A stretch of 64,000 nucleotides of DNA from Scleromitrula shiraiana. Its lineage: Eukaryota > Ascomycota > Leotiomycetes > Helotiales > Sclerotiniaceae. The notes below the pieces were generated by a model. It was not told the origin of the DNA and made no database searches. It was given only the letters and a program-made list of their open reading frames with translations. Where the stretch lies: NCBI GenBank assembly GCA_028455995.1, contig JABELC010000002.1, positions 3,658,001 to 3,722,000 of the forward strand. The letters are read 5' to 3'. This document shows positions 1-13,388 of this stretch, one piece after another (position 1 is the first letter of the stretch; each line of letters begins with the position of its first letter). The position numbers and the translations under genes are program-made.

Positions 1-2782
1 ACACACACACTATACAGGAATTTCAAATCAAAAAAGGGGAATGGAATAAAAAGAACCTAATAATTTCATCCCATCCATCTATACGTCCATCTATACGTCC
101 ATCTATCCGTCCAACCCAATCAACCAACTCACAACTCACTCCTAACGAACCAACCAACCAACCATCAACCTATTCCCATTACATTCTTATTCTGCCAAAT
201 TGATCCGTTCCTTTCCATGCTTACCGTTCCATACCGTCCATACCATACCATACCGCTGCAAGAATCAACCAACCAATCATGCTACCATCCATCCATCCAT
301 CCATCCATCCATCTATCCGTAAAACCACCTATTCAAACCTAAAGACCATTCATCCATCCATCCATCTAAGCAGCCCAACCATACCATATCATATCATACC
401 ATACCATACCATACCATATCATACCATACCATATCATACCATACCATATCATACCATACCATACCATACCATACCATACCATACCAATCCAACCCCCAAA
501 TCCATTCATACAATATATCCCCCCCTCCACCAGCCATACCTCGACCCCAACAAGGCAAACCAAGCAAACAAGTCCGATCATCTAACCTATCCATCCACCC
601 ATCCCTCCATCCATCCATCCCATCCCATATCAACCCCAACAATCCAAAACAACTCAAAGCCGTCAACCCCAGAAACCGCCCAAAAAGCGGTTTCGGAATC
701 ACAGTTTAGCATATTTGTTATATGCATATATTGTTTCTTTCTCTTCTTTTCTTTTCCCAATTCAAATCTTCTCAAATCTTCCCAAATCAAATCAAATAAC
801 TATATCAAATAGCTATATCAAATAGCTATATCAAAGACCTAAACTTAAATTTAAATTTAAGCCAAAGAAAATTCAACAGACAAACAAATAAACAAATACA
901 ACAGAGAAGACAAGATCAGACTATTCACCAAAGAATCAATTCGATACTATCCGACTATAAGCCAACTATAAAGCAAGTTATAAAGCAAGTTATAAAACCA
1001 TAACAAGCACCAGTCTGGATACGTAGGGTTGATGCAAACAAAAAAATATCAAAAAAAAAAAAAACATTAAATATGAAATGAAAGGAAATAAGAGCTTGTA
1101 TACTAACATCATCAATAACATCATCATCAACATCAACAAGATAAACACGAAAAAACTCGAAAAGAAAACAGTAAATTAAAAATTAAAAATTAAAAAAATA
1201 AAAAAATAAAAAAAAAAATAACAAAAAAAAATCACGAACCCCGCTCCCTCCCCCGCTGTCCCCCCTCGCTGTCCCCCAAAACAATAAGGAGAAAGGGAAA
1301 AAAAAGAATAGAAAGGAAGGAGAGAAAGAACTATGAGATGAGATGAGATAAAAGAAGATAAAAGAAGATGAGATAAAATAAGATAAAAGAAGATGAGATA
1401 AAATAAGATGAGATTAAACAAAACAATAACTAATATATAGAAATCCTATCCATTCTTTCCTATCCATTCTCTTAAAAAAAAAAAAGAAAAACAAAACAAT
1501 TGTTAAACTAATACTAATACCCATCGTTATACATTTATTTGTTTGGTTTTTTTTAGAGAATTCGAATTCGAATTTGAATATGGATATGAATATAAACATA
1601 TCGAAGTAAGTAAGAAGAGATTACGTTTATTTATAAACTTTATTTCCTTCCATTCTATTCAAATTTCATTCCATGCAAATTTCCATTCAAATTTCATTCC
1701 CAATTTCATTCCCAATTTCATATCATTTCATTCCATAATAAAAAGAAGTACGAAGAGAAGATTTGAAGTTTTGATTGATTGATTGATCGATTGATTGATT
1801 GATTGAAGAAAAAAGGAAGAAAAGTAAATTTTAGACGAGAGAAGAATTTCTGCACAAAAAAGAAAAAAAAAAAAAGTTATTTTTAGACAACGACAACAAC
1901 AACAATAACAACAACAACAACGACAACAACGAGAGAGAGATATTAGACAGAGAAGACCAAGACCAAGACCAAGACCAAGATCAAGGACAAGCAAGACGCG
2001 ACATGACCCTACCCCCTTATCCCCCTATCCCCCTACCCCCCCTTTCCCCCGGCTCCCCCACCAACCGTCCAAACACCCCTACCAACTACAGTACCACAGT
2101 ATTAAACGGTAGCAGCACACTCCTTCGCTATGCACCCAAAGAAGAGCCAAGATCCAACCAAACCAAACCAAACCAAACCAATTCAATCGATCGAGCAAGA
2201 AGGTTCAGGTCGAAATTCATTCTTTCATTCCCTTTACACACATAACAAACAACAAAACATATCAAGCCAAGCATATATTTCCATCCATCAATCCATGCCA
2301 TGCATCCCGTTTTTTTTTATTTCCTTTCCTTCCCTTCCCTTGCCTTTCCTTCCTTCCATTGTGCACGCTTTCCTTTCCTTTGCTTTCCATTTGCAACCAA
2401 CCAACCCCTTAAGTAGTCAGATTCCGCCATGCCATGCCATGCCATCCGCATTAAATGAACTCCGCGCCCCTCCCTCCAAACATTTGTTCCTTGTTCCAGT
2501 TCAAATATAGTTCCACATCGTTTAAATAAGTTTTTTTCCCTTGTCCGTTTTTTTCTTTATACCGTCACCGATCCAACTTACCCTTACCCATCCTAAAACC
2601 CACCCAATGTATGCGCTAAAAATTTCCCCTTATAAACCACTGTAACAAGTCCACAAAGCTCCGACCGATAAATGTCTATCTTTCATTCAAACCCCAAAAG
2701 CCTTCCTGAAATATAGTCACAGATGAAGAAAGTCGAAACGTATAAATGGGAAAAAAAGGGAAAGCGCAAACACCAATAACGC
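1..2782. other. Gene-free low-complexity intergenic DNA
   Basis: No credible gene is visible here. Open frames in this stretch translate only simple repeats. It holds CATC tetranucleotides (about 287-313), a CATAC/CATAT pentanucleotide block (about 379-485), A-rich and AAAT-rich DNA (1040-1230), a GATT block (about 1771-1804), CAA-rich DNA (1889-1930) and C-rich DNA (2006-2050). The right end is probably the 3' untranslated region of the gene that stops at 2783. Confidence 0.7.
379..485. repeat. CATAC/CATAT pentanucleotide microsatellite
   Basis: About 20 near-perfect copies of a CATAC unit, interrupted by CATAT variants. Both strands stay open through it because the unit lacks stop codons in some frames, which creates spurious open frames. 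Confidence 0.9.
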
Positions 2783-5033
2783 CTAAGCTGGAGATTTGCT
2801 GGGAGCGGTTAATTGTGCAGAGCCATTTTGGCGAGCATCACCACTGCCCATTGACAAATTATTCATTCCGGAGGAGAGGAAGGCGAAAGGGTCAGTTTCG
2901 CCTTGATTTGTGTAAAAGTTATTAGATGGTCCTGCAGTTGCTGGACCATTACTTGCTGATTGGAAAGCTGCTTCAGCAGCACGGCTATCGAAAGGACCTG
3001 CCGAATGGGATCCACCTGCTGGACCGAAGTGGGTATTCAAAGATGGATAAGATCCAGTAGGGGCACCGAGACCGGATGGAAGAGCATAAGTGCTTGGTGG
3101 GCCACCAAAGTGTTGACCGCCATATCCACCCGAAGGACCGAAACCACCTGCAGCTGAAGCAAAAGGACCAGGACCAGGGGTACCAGCCATGGAACCAGAG
3201 CCCATGCTATAGTTCGAAGGAGCGTCCATTGGAGAAGGATAACCGGAATCGGCAACAACTGCTGCACCTGCACGGCTTGCTCCACATCTCAAACAACTGA
3301 CGTTCTTTGCAAAGTTGTGATATTGACACCCTTCTGATCCACACTTCCAATCTCCGGCACGGAATGGAACAACTCCACCACCACCTCCCATCCTTCCACC
3401 TCCGTGTCCTCCCATACCTCCATGGTGACCCATGTGTTGTGGTGGTGGCATCATTGCTGGTGGGCCATAACCATAACCTCCACCGTAACCACCCATAGCA
3501 TCTCCAGCTGGACCAGCACTCATAGCTGGGAAGGAACAACGGAAGCAAGCAGTTCTGCGTTGAAAGTTAGAGAAACCACATGATGGGCAAGTCCAATCTC
3601 CTGGACGAGGTCTGTTCTTGCTGGGTGGGAATGGGGTAAGTATTTCTGCAGCACGATCAAGAACACGACTGGAGGATGGCGAGACTTCGATAGCTTTCTC
3701 ATTAAGAGCTCGTCCGTTCATACATAAACTTTCGGCGGCCTGGAAAGGAGTTAGAGAATGTCCTCGTATATCAAAAAATTTAATAAGTGCAGCAAGAGAC
3801 AGATTTAATATCTTATCATAAAGTAGAAGAACGTATTCATAGGGTGCCGAGACCACGATTTGATGATTTTGGCATGCCCTACAGTACATTGATAAATGGG
3901 TAGGGGAATTTGAGCTGACCTCTTCATGGGATGAAAACACTGCGAATCCAGAGCCAGTTGGCTTGTGCTGATCTGGAGTTCTCAGAGTCCAGAATGCAAT
4001 GGGACGACCTCCGAATTGAGTAAACCAACTCTCAAGTTCCGATTGGGTGGTATCATGAGGAAGTCCTGCCATATGAAGAACCTTGCTACGTTCGGAAAGG
4101 AAAGCTCTCACATCAGCACGAGCATCCATTGGTCGGGTAAGAACATCGGGATGTTCATGCGGAGGTTGTGACTTGCGAATCAAACCACGAAGAACTCGAG
4201 CAAGTGTAACGGCTTCCTCCATTGCACGACGAGGCGATGCCGGAGCCAATGCTTGTAGATGAAATGGAAGGTTGTGCTTAATTGGCGCACTTGTTTGTAC
4301 AGGCTCAACTTCCAACGCGGCACAGATATTCGAAAGCATCGAAGGGCCGAATGGCAGAGATTCGGGATGATGTTGCTGCCATCTTTGATATTCTGTTCGA
4401 AGGTCAAAAGTTCGAGAGTGCTGAAGGTATGGAGGTAACACAACAGCTTTATCACGAGCTTCGCGGGGAAGTTGGACTCGAAGATCCCATGAATCAAGAG
4501 TTACGAAGGAGAAGTCGAGGTTTTGAGAGGTGAGATGCTCAGAAGCAAATGCGTCAAAGCGGTTGATGGCATCACGGAAGGTACCTGCTGTACGAACATG
4601 CTCCCAAGTAAGAGTTGTCAAGCTCGCTTTAAAATTATAGTTAGCAGATGTTCGAGAAGATTTATGCCGGTGATATTTTCATTTGTAAAATAGTGATTCA
4701 TGAATTTAGTGAATAGATCGAATTCGAAACTTACTACACAGAGGTGTAATTGGTGTGTTGATGGGCTTGACGAGGACACTCTCTCGGTGAAGCTGGGAAA
4801 AAAAAAAAATTTGTATATTAGCACCCTCTTCCCCGCAGACTTAGTAAGATGGTGAGGAGAAGATAAGAACTCACCTCATCACAAGTCTTTGCGTCGAGAA
4901 GAATCCATCCAAGCTCTATAACCTCTGCGGAATCTTTTGTAACGTAAACACCATGTTCATCACAAGTTGTAGCAACGTGAATAACGACGTATCGATCAAG
5001 GTTGCCTTGTTGGCTTTGGGTAGTTGTCGACAT
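2783..5033 (-). CDS. NRP1: NRP1-like RNA-binding protein: pseudo-exonuclease domain, RRM, two RanBP2 zinc fingers
   Basis: Four exons, read downwards: 5033-4875, 4792-4735, 4626-3920, 3739-2783 (626 aa). The 180-bp intron 3740-3919 keeps frame, but removing it restores the RRM; its donor is the less usual GTCAGC, while a CTAAC branch site lies near the acceptor. Residues about 10-225 resemble the DEDDh exonuclease fold of ERI1/3'hExo, including a TSLTTLTW stretch, but the first catalytic motif reads VVIHVATTC instead of VVIDxExTC. An RRM follows at about 255-335, then RanBP2-type C4 fingers at about 354-378 (W-x-C-x2-C...C-x2-C) and 436-464, and a G/Y/P-rich tail. Yeast Nrp1 has the same RRM plus two-finger layout and is a stress-granule RNA-binding protein. 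The role is inferred to be RNA binding without nuclease activity. Start: the first ATG of the conserved exon. Confidence 0.85.
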
Positions 5034-5548
5034 ATTTTATTTTAATCTTTGCTTTGCAAAAAACAAAAACAAAAACAAAAATAAAATAAAAAAATAAAAT
5101 AAAATAAAAAGATGGAATTTGCAAAAGAGTCGATTCGATCTAAGTAAGATTCGGATTGAGGTGATAGGTAAGGTGAATACAGGTAAGGTAGTAAGGTAGT
5201 AAGGTAGTAAGGTAGTAAGGTAGTAAGGTAGTAAGGTTGAGGTAATGGACGGGACCTCCGAGAACGAATAGGAAGATAGGGAAGAGGGTAAGGAAGAGGT
5301 AGCAACAACGAGTGAGAACGAAGAGATACAAAAAGAGGAAGAGTGGGAAAAAATAAAATAAAAAATTTAGGTTAAAAAGGCGATAACCTAAGATACTCAA
5401 TTTCAAACCTCCTTCAAGGGTTCTGTAAGTTTAGAAAGAGGAGGGGGTAAGAGGAGAGAGAGAGAGAGAGAGAGAGAGGAAAGAGAGAGAGAGATAGATA
5501 GATAGAGAGAGAAAGAGAGAGAGAGAGATAGGAAGAGAGAGAGGAAGG

Positions 5549-5585
<37 letters not shown>

Positions 5586-7608
5586 GGGAAAAGAGTAAAA
5601 AAGGAGGATGTGGAGCAAAATAGAAAAAAAAAAAACTTGTGTATAGACAGCAAAGTTGAAATTTGAATCGCAGGGAATCTTATTTTTTAGCGGGACGAGA
5701 AAGAAAATGCACGGAACAAGTTGAACATATATATTTAATGAGTATGTATGTATGTATGTATTATATATGTATAGTACTTGATGTATTGTATTGTATTGTA
5801 TTGTATTGTACAGTACTTGATGTATTTGTATTATATTGTATTATGTTATATTACATTATATTGTATTGTATTGTACTTAATAAATATATGTTTATAAAGT
5901 ATTATATATTAGAATTATAAATATATAAAGTTAATATGAAGATATACTTCAAGTTCGTAAACTGTATAGTATTTACTTTCTTTTGATGTAAATAAATTCT
6001 ATACTACTAGTATGTACTCACTCAATGTAAATACTAGTACCAAGTTTTTGATGAGGAAATCTTATTATCTCACTAACCAAAAATGATAGGGTGGGGTGGG
6101 GTAGAATTAAAGAGAATAATGAGACAAGAATCTCAAAAAGGATATTCAACTTATGATTAATTGATTGATTGATTAATAGGTAATATTTAATAACATTTAC
6201 TACAATTGGAACTTATTATTATTATTATCTATTCTATATATATATATATATATTCAACGTAAATGTTTTCAATATCTACTTATTCATAAATCATAATATC
6301 ATATCCTTATTTCATACTGTATTCTAATTCTTCACTTCCTCCAAGTCAACTAGTATATAAAGTTATCCGCGGATAGCTCTTATTTAGTCTCTGAAACGAA
6401 CCATGAACCAACACTAAATTCTAACATATCCGTAGTCCGCTCATTTCAGTCAAACGATCTATATATTTATTAGTATCGAGTTAATATTGAGTTAGTATCG
6501 AGTTAGTATCGATCGACTATCCGTTTCACCAAGGGGATTAGTAGTTATAGTACCCGTTGATATATTTGGTTATTATCCTATCCTACACTATTTATATACT
6601 AATAATAAAGGGTATTGAATCTATAGTTCTAGTTCGATTAATAAATATAAATATTGATATTGATATTTATATTTATATTATTGTCTAATTTCTATTGAAA
6701 GAGATGATTTAGATTTCTTTTCTAGAACAATTAATCAATCAATTAAGTAATCAATCAATCAATCTATCTATCAATCTATTTCATATCTACACCTAAATAT
6801 ATTCAACCCCTAACTACCCCATTACCATACAGGCTTCAATCCCGATAATGTACAGGCCCTTTCCAAGGTCCACTCCCTTCCACAAGCCCAGCAATCATCG
6901 CATCCATCCATCCTAACCAAACCAAAGCAAACCATCCGATCCAATCCAATCCAATCCAAAAAAAAACCCCCCCCCATCCCAATTTCCAAGCCCTAAATAT
7001 TTATTTACCGGTGAACCCCAGTAACCAACCCAACCAACCCCCCAAAAACCAATATATATTCATATATTCATATATTCATATATTATTCATATATTCACAC
7101 CATGTCACGGAATCCCTTCCATACCTTCCATCCATCATCCAACTAGCATGCACCCATCGCATCCCATTCGATTCCCCACCATCCATTCTTATCGTTCGGT
7201 ATTTTCCAAAGCTACCCCCTAGTTAGTATTCGTCCATGGATATATACCACTATACCTATCTACAACCTTCAAAACCTACCTACCTAGGTATATATATATA
7301 TATACATAACATGATATAACATAACATGATCTAACATAACATGATCTGACATGACATGACATAACAGGTACCATCAAAGCCAAACTCCCTTCTAAGCTCT
7401 ATGGACCCTATTCGACATTAAATCTATACAGTACATAAATACATCCATACATCCATCCATCCATCCATATCTACAAAATCTCCTCACCAACCCAAAAAAA
7501 CCTACCGTCTCTAAAAATCCCACCGACAAGAAACATCTACCTAACTTGTGTAGAAAAAACCTCCAGATCTCTTGTCTCATTTCTCATTTCTATATATCCA
7601 TCTATCCA

Positions 7609-7647
<39 letters not shown>

Positions 7648-8656
7648 TATCCTATTCTAAATCCAAGGCTTTTCATTACTATCATTCCCGTTCCGTTACC
7701 TTAGGTTAGGTTACCGAGACAAGATATACTATACACACACACACTCTCTCTCTCTCTCTCTCTCTCTATACATACATAGTACCAATACCAGTAAAAGCAA
7801 GCAAGCAACCAAGCAAGCCCGGTAAATAAATTAAGCCCCCAGACTTCACGTCACTTCATTTTCTTCCTTGGAGTCCGCTAGAAATAAACGGTTAAGATTC
7901 ATGATTGACTATTAATTAGTACTCTATTCTATCTATTAACAATTAAGCCGCATATTGTACTGTTTGTCATGGTGTTGGATCGAGTAATATTGAATATTTT
8001 ATTTTATTATGTTTTGTTATATTATATTTTGTTATGTTATGTTATATTATATTATATCAAATTATCCATTTATCACCTCATAAATGTAATGAAACAAAAT
8101 ATATTCCTATTACGATGATATAAAAGAGAAAGAAAAAGAAAAAGAAGAAATCATCATATAACCCCCTACTCCCACTCACTTTCACATCTAAATTAACCCC
8201 CATTAACAAAACAACAAAACAACAACAACAACATTATAGCATCCAAAACTAAATTTATAACACTACCAACTTGAAGTTAATACTAGTAAATAAATGGATA
8301 TGGGTATATCGAACCGGTGAATAGCCAATATATAGCAAGCATATACATACATACATACATAGATGTACGTGCACATACTACTAGCTAGTAAATAGTAGCT
8401 CCAAAAACTACCCAAACAGTCCTAGTGCGGGAACCGACTCAACAAAATCGATCAGAATGTTTGGTCGTACGTGTGGATGGATGGATGGATGGATGGATGG
8501 ATCGATAGTCGTGGTGGTGTTTTGTAAGATTTTGTTTTGTTTTGTTTTGTTTTGTTTTGTATTGTATAGTATAGGATAGGATGGTATAGGATGGTATAGT
8601 ATAGTATGGTATAGTACTCATTATAAATATCAGCATAGCGATGGGATATGAAGAAA
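5034..8656. other. Intergenic DNA with many microsatellites
   Basis: No gene seen. It contains a GGTAGTAA octamer array (about 5183-5236), a GA-rich purine tract (5451-5585), TGTAT repeats (5783-5880), CT dinucleotides (7613-7642, 7744-7768), a TTTTG array (about 8527-8560) and AGTAT/GGATG repeats up to the inverted-repeat element. The first few hundred bases are the likely promoter of the leftward gene starting at 5033. Confidence 0.6.
5451..5585. repeat. GA-rich purine tract
   Basis: An almost pure purine run on the plus strand, built of GAGA with GATA, GGAA and AAAG interruptions. It lies about 420 bp upstream of the leftward gene starting at 5033. Such purine/pyrimidine tracts are common in fungal promoters, but no function can be shown from sequence. 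Confidence 0.8.
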
Positions 8657-9540
8657 CCCTACGGTATCACCTATTCAGGGATTTCTTGAATATCATTTAA
8701 AAAAAGAAATTTTCATATTATAATTGAAATTTCAATTGTATTATAAGTTGATTTTTGGAAAGTGATTATTTATTAATATAAATTTAATTTAGATATTTAA
8801 ATTTATTTTAGATAATTATTTAGTATTAAATTAATATAGAGTTTATATATAAAATTAATGCATTTTTATTTATATATAAAATTAATGTATTTTTATTTAT
8901 ATTTATATATAAAATTATATTTGTATATAAAATTAATATATATTAATAGTTGATATATTTTATTATTTTTTAATTTAGTTAATATATTAAAATTAATTTT
9001 GTATTTTTTTATTATTAATATATTTAAGTTAATATTAATATATATTAATAAATAATATAAATATATTTTTAAATTTTATAATTTTTTATAGAAAATCATT
9101 TTTTTTAAAATGATAAAATTATTGATTTTTTAAGTTAATTAAAGAAAATTGATTATATAGAAATAGTTGTAACTTTATAGTTTAAGGTTATATTTATATA
9201 GATTTGATAAAGGATTAGATAAATTGTTAATTAATAAGAATTTATATTGAATAATTTTGTAATGTAAAATTAATGATAAAGTTATTTTAAATATAATTTT
9301 AAAATATTAATAAATTTTAATTAAAGTTTATTTGGAATTTATTTGAGATTAATTTTTAAATTTAAATTTGATTATTTTATATTATATGAAATTCAATTTT
9401 TAATTAATTATAAGTTTAATACGTTAATATTTGAAGTTTTAATATGCTTAAATATTAAAATGGCCGATTTCTTAAAGTTCATTTAGAGAAGTCATTGAAT
9501 TCTATTTAGGTTCGCTTTCTGAATACGTGATACCGTAGGG
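8657..9540. mobile_element. 884-bp AT-rich element with 22-bp terminal inverted repeats
   Basis: The left end (8657-8678) begins CCCTACGGTATCAC and the right end (9519-9540) is its reverse complement. 21 of 22 positions match, the exception being a C/G at position 15. The interior (about 8695-9470) is almost only A and T, with no open frame of useful length. AAA on both outer sides could be a 3-bp target duplication, but this is weak. The structure fits a non-autonomous DNA transposon or a full element erased by repeat-induced point mutation (C-to-T). No transposase remnant is recognisable, so the superfamily is unassigned. Confidence 0.75.
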
Positions 9541-12500
9541 AAAATCACCTATGATATAATATGATATAATATGATATAATATGATATAGTTTAGTTTATT
9601 AGTTTAGTATGGTATGGTTATAAGCTAGGTTACAGTAACGATCAATACATAAGCAGTACTCCCTCCCCATTGTATCATGATTGTAACGGTGTAACCTACC
9701 TCCCTATTACCTGCCTATTACCTGCTATACGTTAGCAAATGTTGGGCCCATGGTAAGTAAATATGATACTGTACACAGCGTGGCTGGCTTGCACGATACT
9801 ACGAGTTCAAGTTCCTCTTTTTTATTTACCTCTTTGTGGGTCTTTGAGTGTTCTTTATTAACTTCGGAATTTTTAGTTATTTTATTATATTATATTATGT
9901 CATTTTTTATTATATCGTATTATATTATATCACTCAAGCCTATCTATTTCCCATTTCATTTCTATATCGGTAATGTGACTGCTCAATTACTCTGAGTGTA
10001 CTCGTATATATATATATATATACTATATAGGTAGTAGATAGGTACTATATATACATACGGGTACATCTTTCTCTTCCCCGCTGTACGATGATGGCAAGTC
10101 AAGTAAATGCCACAGGCAGTCACAGCGTGATTTATCCGCAGATAGATAGATAACGATATCCCTCTCCAAACAAAGTCTGATTCTTTTTTCTATCCGGAGG
10201 AAAATCATTAGTAGGTCCGATGAGGGATGATAGGATGGATAGCTAATGTCTTCGTGACTGGTATGATGATTTTAGATTTTGTGTTTTGTTACTACTGTGA
10301 CGGAATTGCTATTATATCTTCTCTTAACTGGTGTCCGATGTTTTCCTCTTCTCTCCTTTCATATACACACATATATATAAGTATTATGATAGTATGCTCT
10401 ACCATCCATTTCCAAGTTATCCATCCACATTAGATCTAAACTTTCTCCAATCTCAATTTCAATCTCAAGCTCGAGAAATCCTTTGTCATATATATTCATA
10501 CATACATCCTCCATCTAATCTAATTCATTCACTCATATACTTCTTTACAAATTATATCCGTCTATCCACCCATCAGCATATTCACCCCCTACCCAAACCC
10601 GCAGCACCGGTATAAAACCTACCCACCTCCCCATCCACGAACCTGCTTCAGTATAAACAATTCAACACAACTACTATAATGTCTTCCATGTTCCATCACA
10701 TCAGTCTAGAGTTTAGAACTCAGATTGAATATTCCTTATATCTACGGATACCTAGGATGGAGATGAAATGCAATTCTACTGAATTTATTGCGAGGTTTGA
10801 GATGTTGTTGTTGGGGGTTTGTTACTGTTATTGATGTCTGGTTTTATTATTGTCGTGATACTGTTATTGTGGCTGTTAGTATGGGGAGGGTGGGTGATAT
10901 TGCTGTCACCAATCCAGACGTAATATCAACAGCAATAGCAGTAACGGTAATAACAGTAACAATATCAGTAACAATAATCATACCTCCCCGTCCTACTTTC
11001 ATTAGTTCAACCCCGATCAAATTAGTTACCATCATCACTTATAGATAGCCTTAAATAATAGATATACTTCACAATGATCAAATTCCAATACCATCCCCAT
11101 GTCAGTTCCTGCTACCTGTTGCGGTACACGCGTTTTTTCACTGCTTACCTTTTTCAACAAGTAAAGATATCGTTTTTTATAGATGGGTGATTACTAAAGC
11201 TAATTAGATATTCTTTCTCTGGTGATTAACTATTAACTCACTGATATGTGGAATGGCGCGGGGGGGGGGTATATAAACCAGGGTTCTCCTTCTTTCCTCT
11301 ATATACAGAAACCATGCTGTAAGCACTACCAGAGATGCTAGGCTGGTTAATTCCTATTTTTTTGCATACCAGCAGTTGATGAAAAGAAGTAAGGATGTTA
11401 TTTAGTATATGTTGGTGTTCACTGTTCACGGGGAAGTTGGTATGATAGGAAGTTGAGTCTCTCAATATTACTTAATTGACGGTGCTCTCAAATCAATCTA
11501 ATAAATGTCAACAACATTTGAGTTATTCTTCCTCATCTCCTGTCATTTAATCTTCCTCTATTCTCCATTTTCACTCTTCACGCTTTCCTCATACTCACAC
11601 ATCATCATCATCATAACAATCTACATATTCACTTGAATACCCAAACCCATCCGATCTTCACCTCCACAAATCCTTGGTCCTTGAAATGGCAAAGTTCTAT
11701 ATGTAACTAGAGTGTTCGTTTATCTACTTTGAAAGTTCTCAAGCTTTTATAAGTCATAACTCATACACCCGGAAGCTATCCCATTCACTTAAAATTGAAC
11801 TTGCCCAATACACAAGATTCATAACACATACATCATAAAATTCCAAATCCTATCCAATAGCATCTTATTCCACATTTGCCCGAGTGAATACCAAATCAAC
11901 TCGAGTCCGTCAAGGATCCCAGCTGTATATGGATAACTCATTCGATTCTCACTCCATACTTTTCTGCCAGTTGATGAAGATAAAGTCATAACCTCAAAGC
12001 TCATTATTCCATTTTTAAATGTTCATTCAAGATATAGATATCTAACTCCATTTCTAGATAAACCACTGTGATGTTTCTTCGGATTTCAGTCATTGAAATC
12101 TTCTTAACTAATTTTACTTACAATGTCTATCCAAGGTTCAAACATTCAACGTGATATATATACTAGTTGATAATTGCGTTAACTAGACGTTGAGAAACCG
12201 TGCTGGACATAGACGAAGTAAAATGCCAAGAAACCAGATATTCAGTCGGGGTATAAAAGCTACCTCTTCATCCATCATAAAGAGACCATCATTCTAGTCA
12301 CCAACCTATACATTTCCATTACCATATACTAAGATAACTCTCTTATTGCCAATGCCGTCTAAAATCTACGTTGTCGCCAACCGATATCTTCGTATTCGCA
12401 CCAAAATATACAAAAAACGCCAACAATACCACACACCCCTCCTCTCTCCTCCTCTCCACATTCCTCTCTCCTCTCCTGAAATTACCCTCTGCACAACCAA

Positions 12501-13388
12501 CAACTATCTCGGTTCCAATCCCAATTCCATCTTGTGCGCGTGTATGTCGAATTTTCGAATACATCTCTACTGAGCAAATTATAAGATCATAAAACTCTCT
12601 TTATATACCCACTCATCTATTCTCTCTATCCTACTCGTCCATCGAATCCCACTACATTAGTTCCGATGGGTCCAGTTATATACCGTATCCATATTTACTG
12701 AGTATATATGTATGTATCTTTGAAGAAGGAAACGCAGGATTCGCTGTATATGAGAATACATTACATACAAAAGAAACGCACTCACTCGAGTTTTCACTAC
12801 TGATAATCTTCTTAGATAGCTAGATGCAGCACAGTGTAGTACAATAGAAGAAAAGGAACAGAATAAAGATGAATCGAAAACAGCAAAGTCAAAATGATAT
12901 TGTTGAGGGGAGCTGTTGGGATTTTGAATGTCTATATAGGATACAAATATTCGAATGTTTTTACATGTCCTCTCTAAACATAGACATTTGAATATCTTCA
13001 AATCTGATTTGTTATGATATCTGTACAAAATATAGATATTCACAATGTCTAGTTACAAAAAGGAAGAAACATTCAAACCAAGATATAAATCACTTTGCTG
13101 TTTTTGCCTCTACTTATATATCACCTACGCAGCCTCCAGTGCTCATTTTTCTCATTCTCAACTTTCTGTCCAATCACTCCCAAATGCAAAAAGCTAAGTT
13201 ACTATCATTCATTCATTCGTTTATTCATGTTGCGTAGGCGCATTTATATATGATATGATAGTCCTCTGATCTCATCTCATTCCACCATATACATCCTAAC
13301 ACGTAAAGAAGCCAATAAGTAAATTCCGTAATATTCCATTCATCCTTGATGATATCTCATGATGCATCAACAAAATTCTCGTTGCGAT
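9541..13388. other. Intergenic DNA without a recognisable gene
   Basis: Nothing here codes for a family I recognise. It starts with GATATAATAT tandem copies (9550-9590). A promoter-like TATAAAAG lies at about 12252, about 95 bp upstream of short open frames at 12346-12592 that resemble nothing known. An inverted pair, TTGTTACTGTTATT (about 10818) and its complement (about 10950), lies in a repeat-rich patch. The last few hundred bases are probably the XRN1 3' untranslated region. Confidence 0.5.

Noticed and set aside
279..812. Open frame of 177 codons with a HTIPYHTIPYHT pattern
   Set aside because: It is a translation of CATAC and CATC microsatellites, with equivalent open frames on the other strand.
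3740..3919. Treating the whole minus-strand stretch 2783-4621 as one uninterrupted exon
   Set aside because: The 60 codons in this part break the RRM between FAVFSSHEE and AAESLCMNGR; they start with GT, end with AG and contain a branch site, so they are an intron whose length happens to be a multiple of three.
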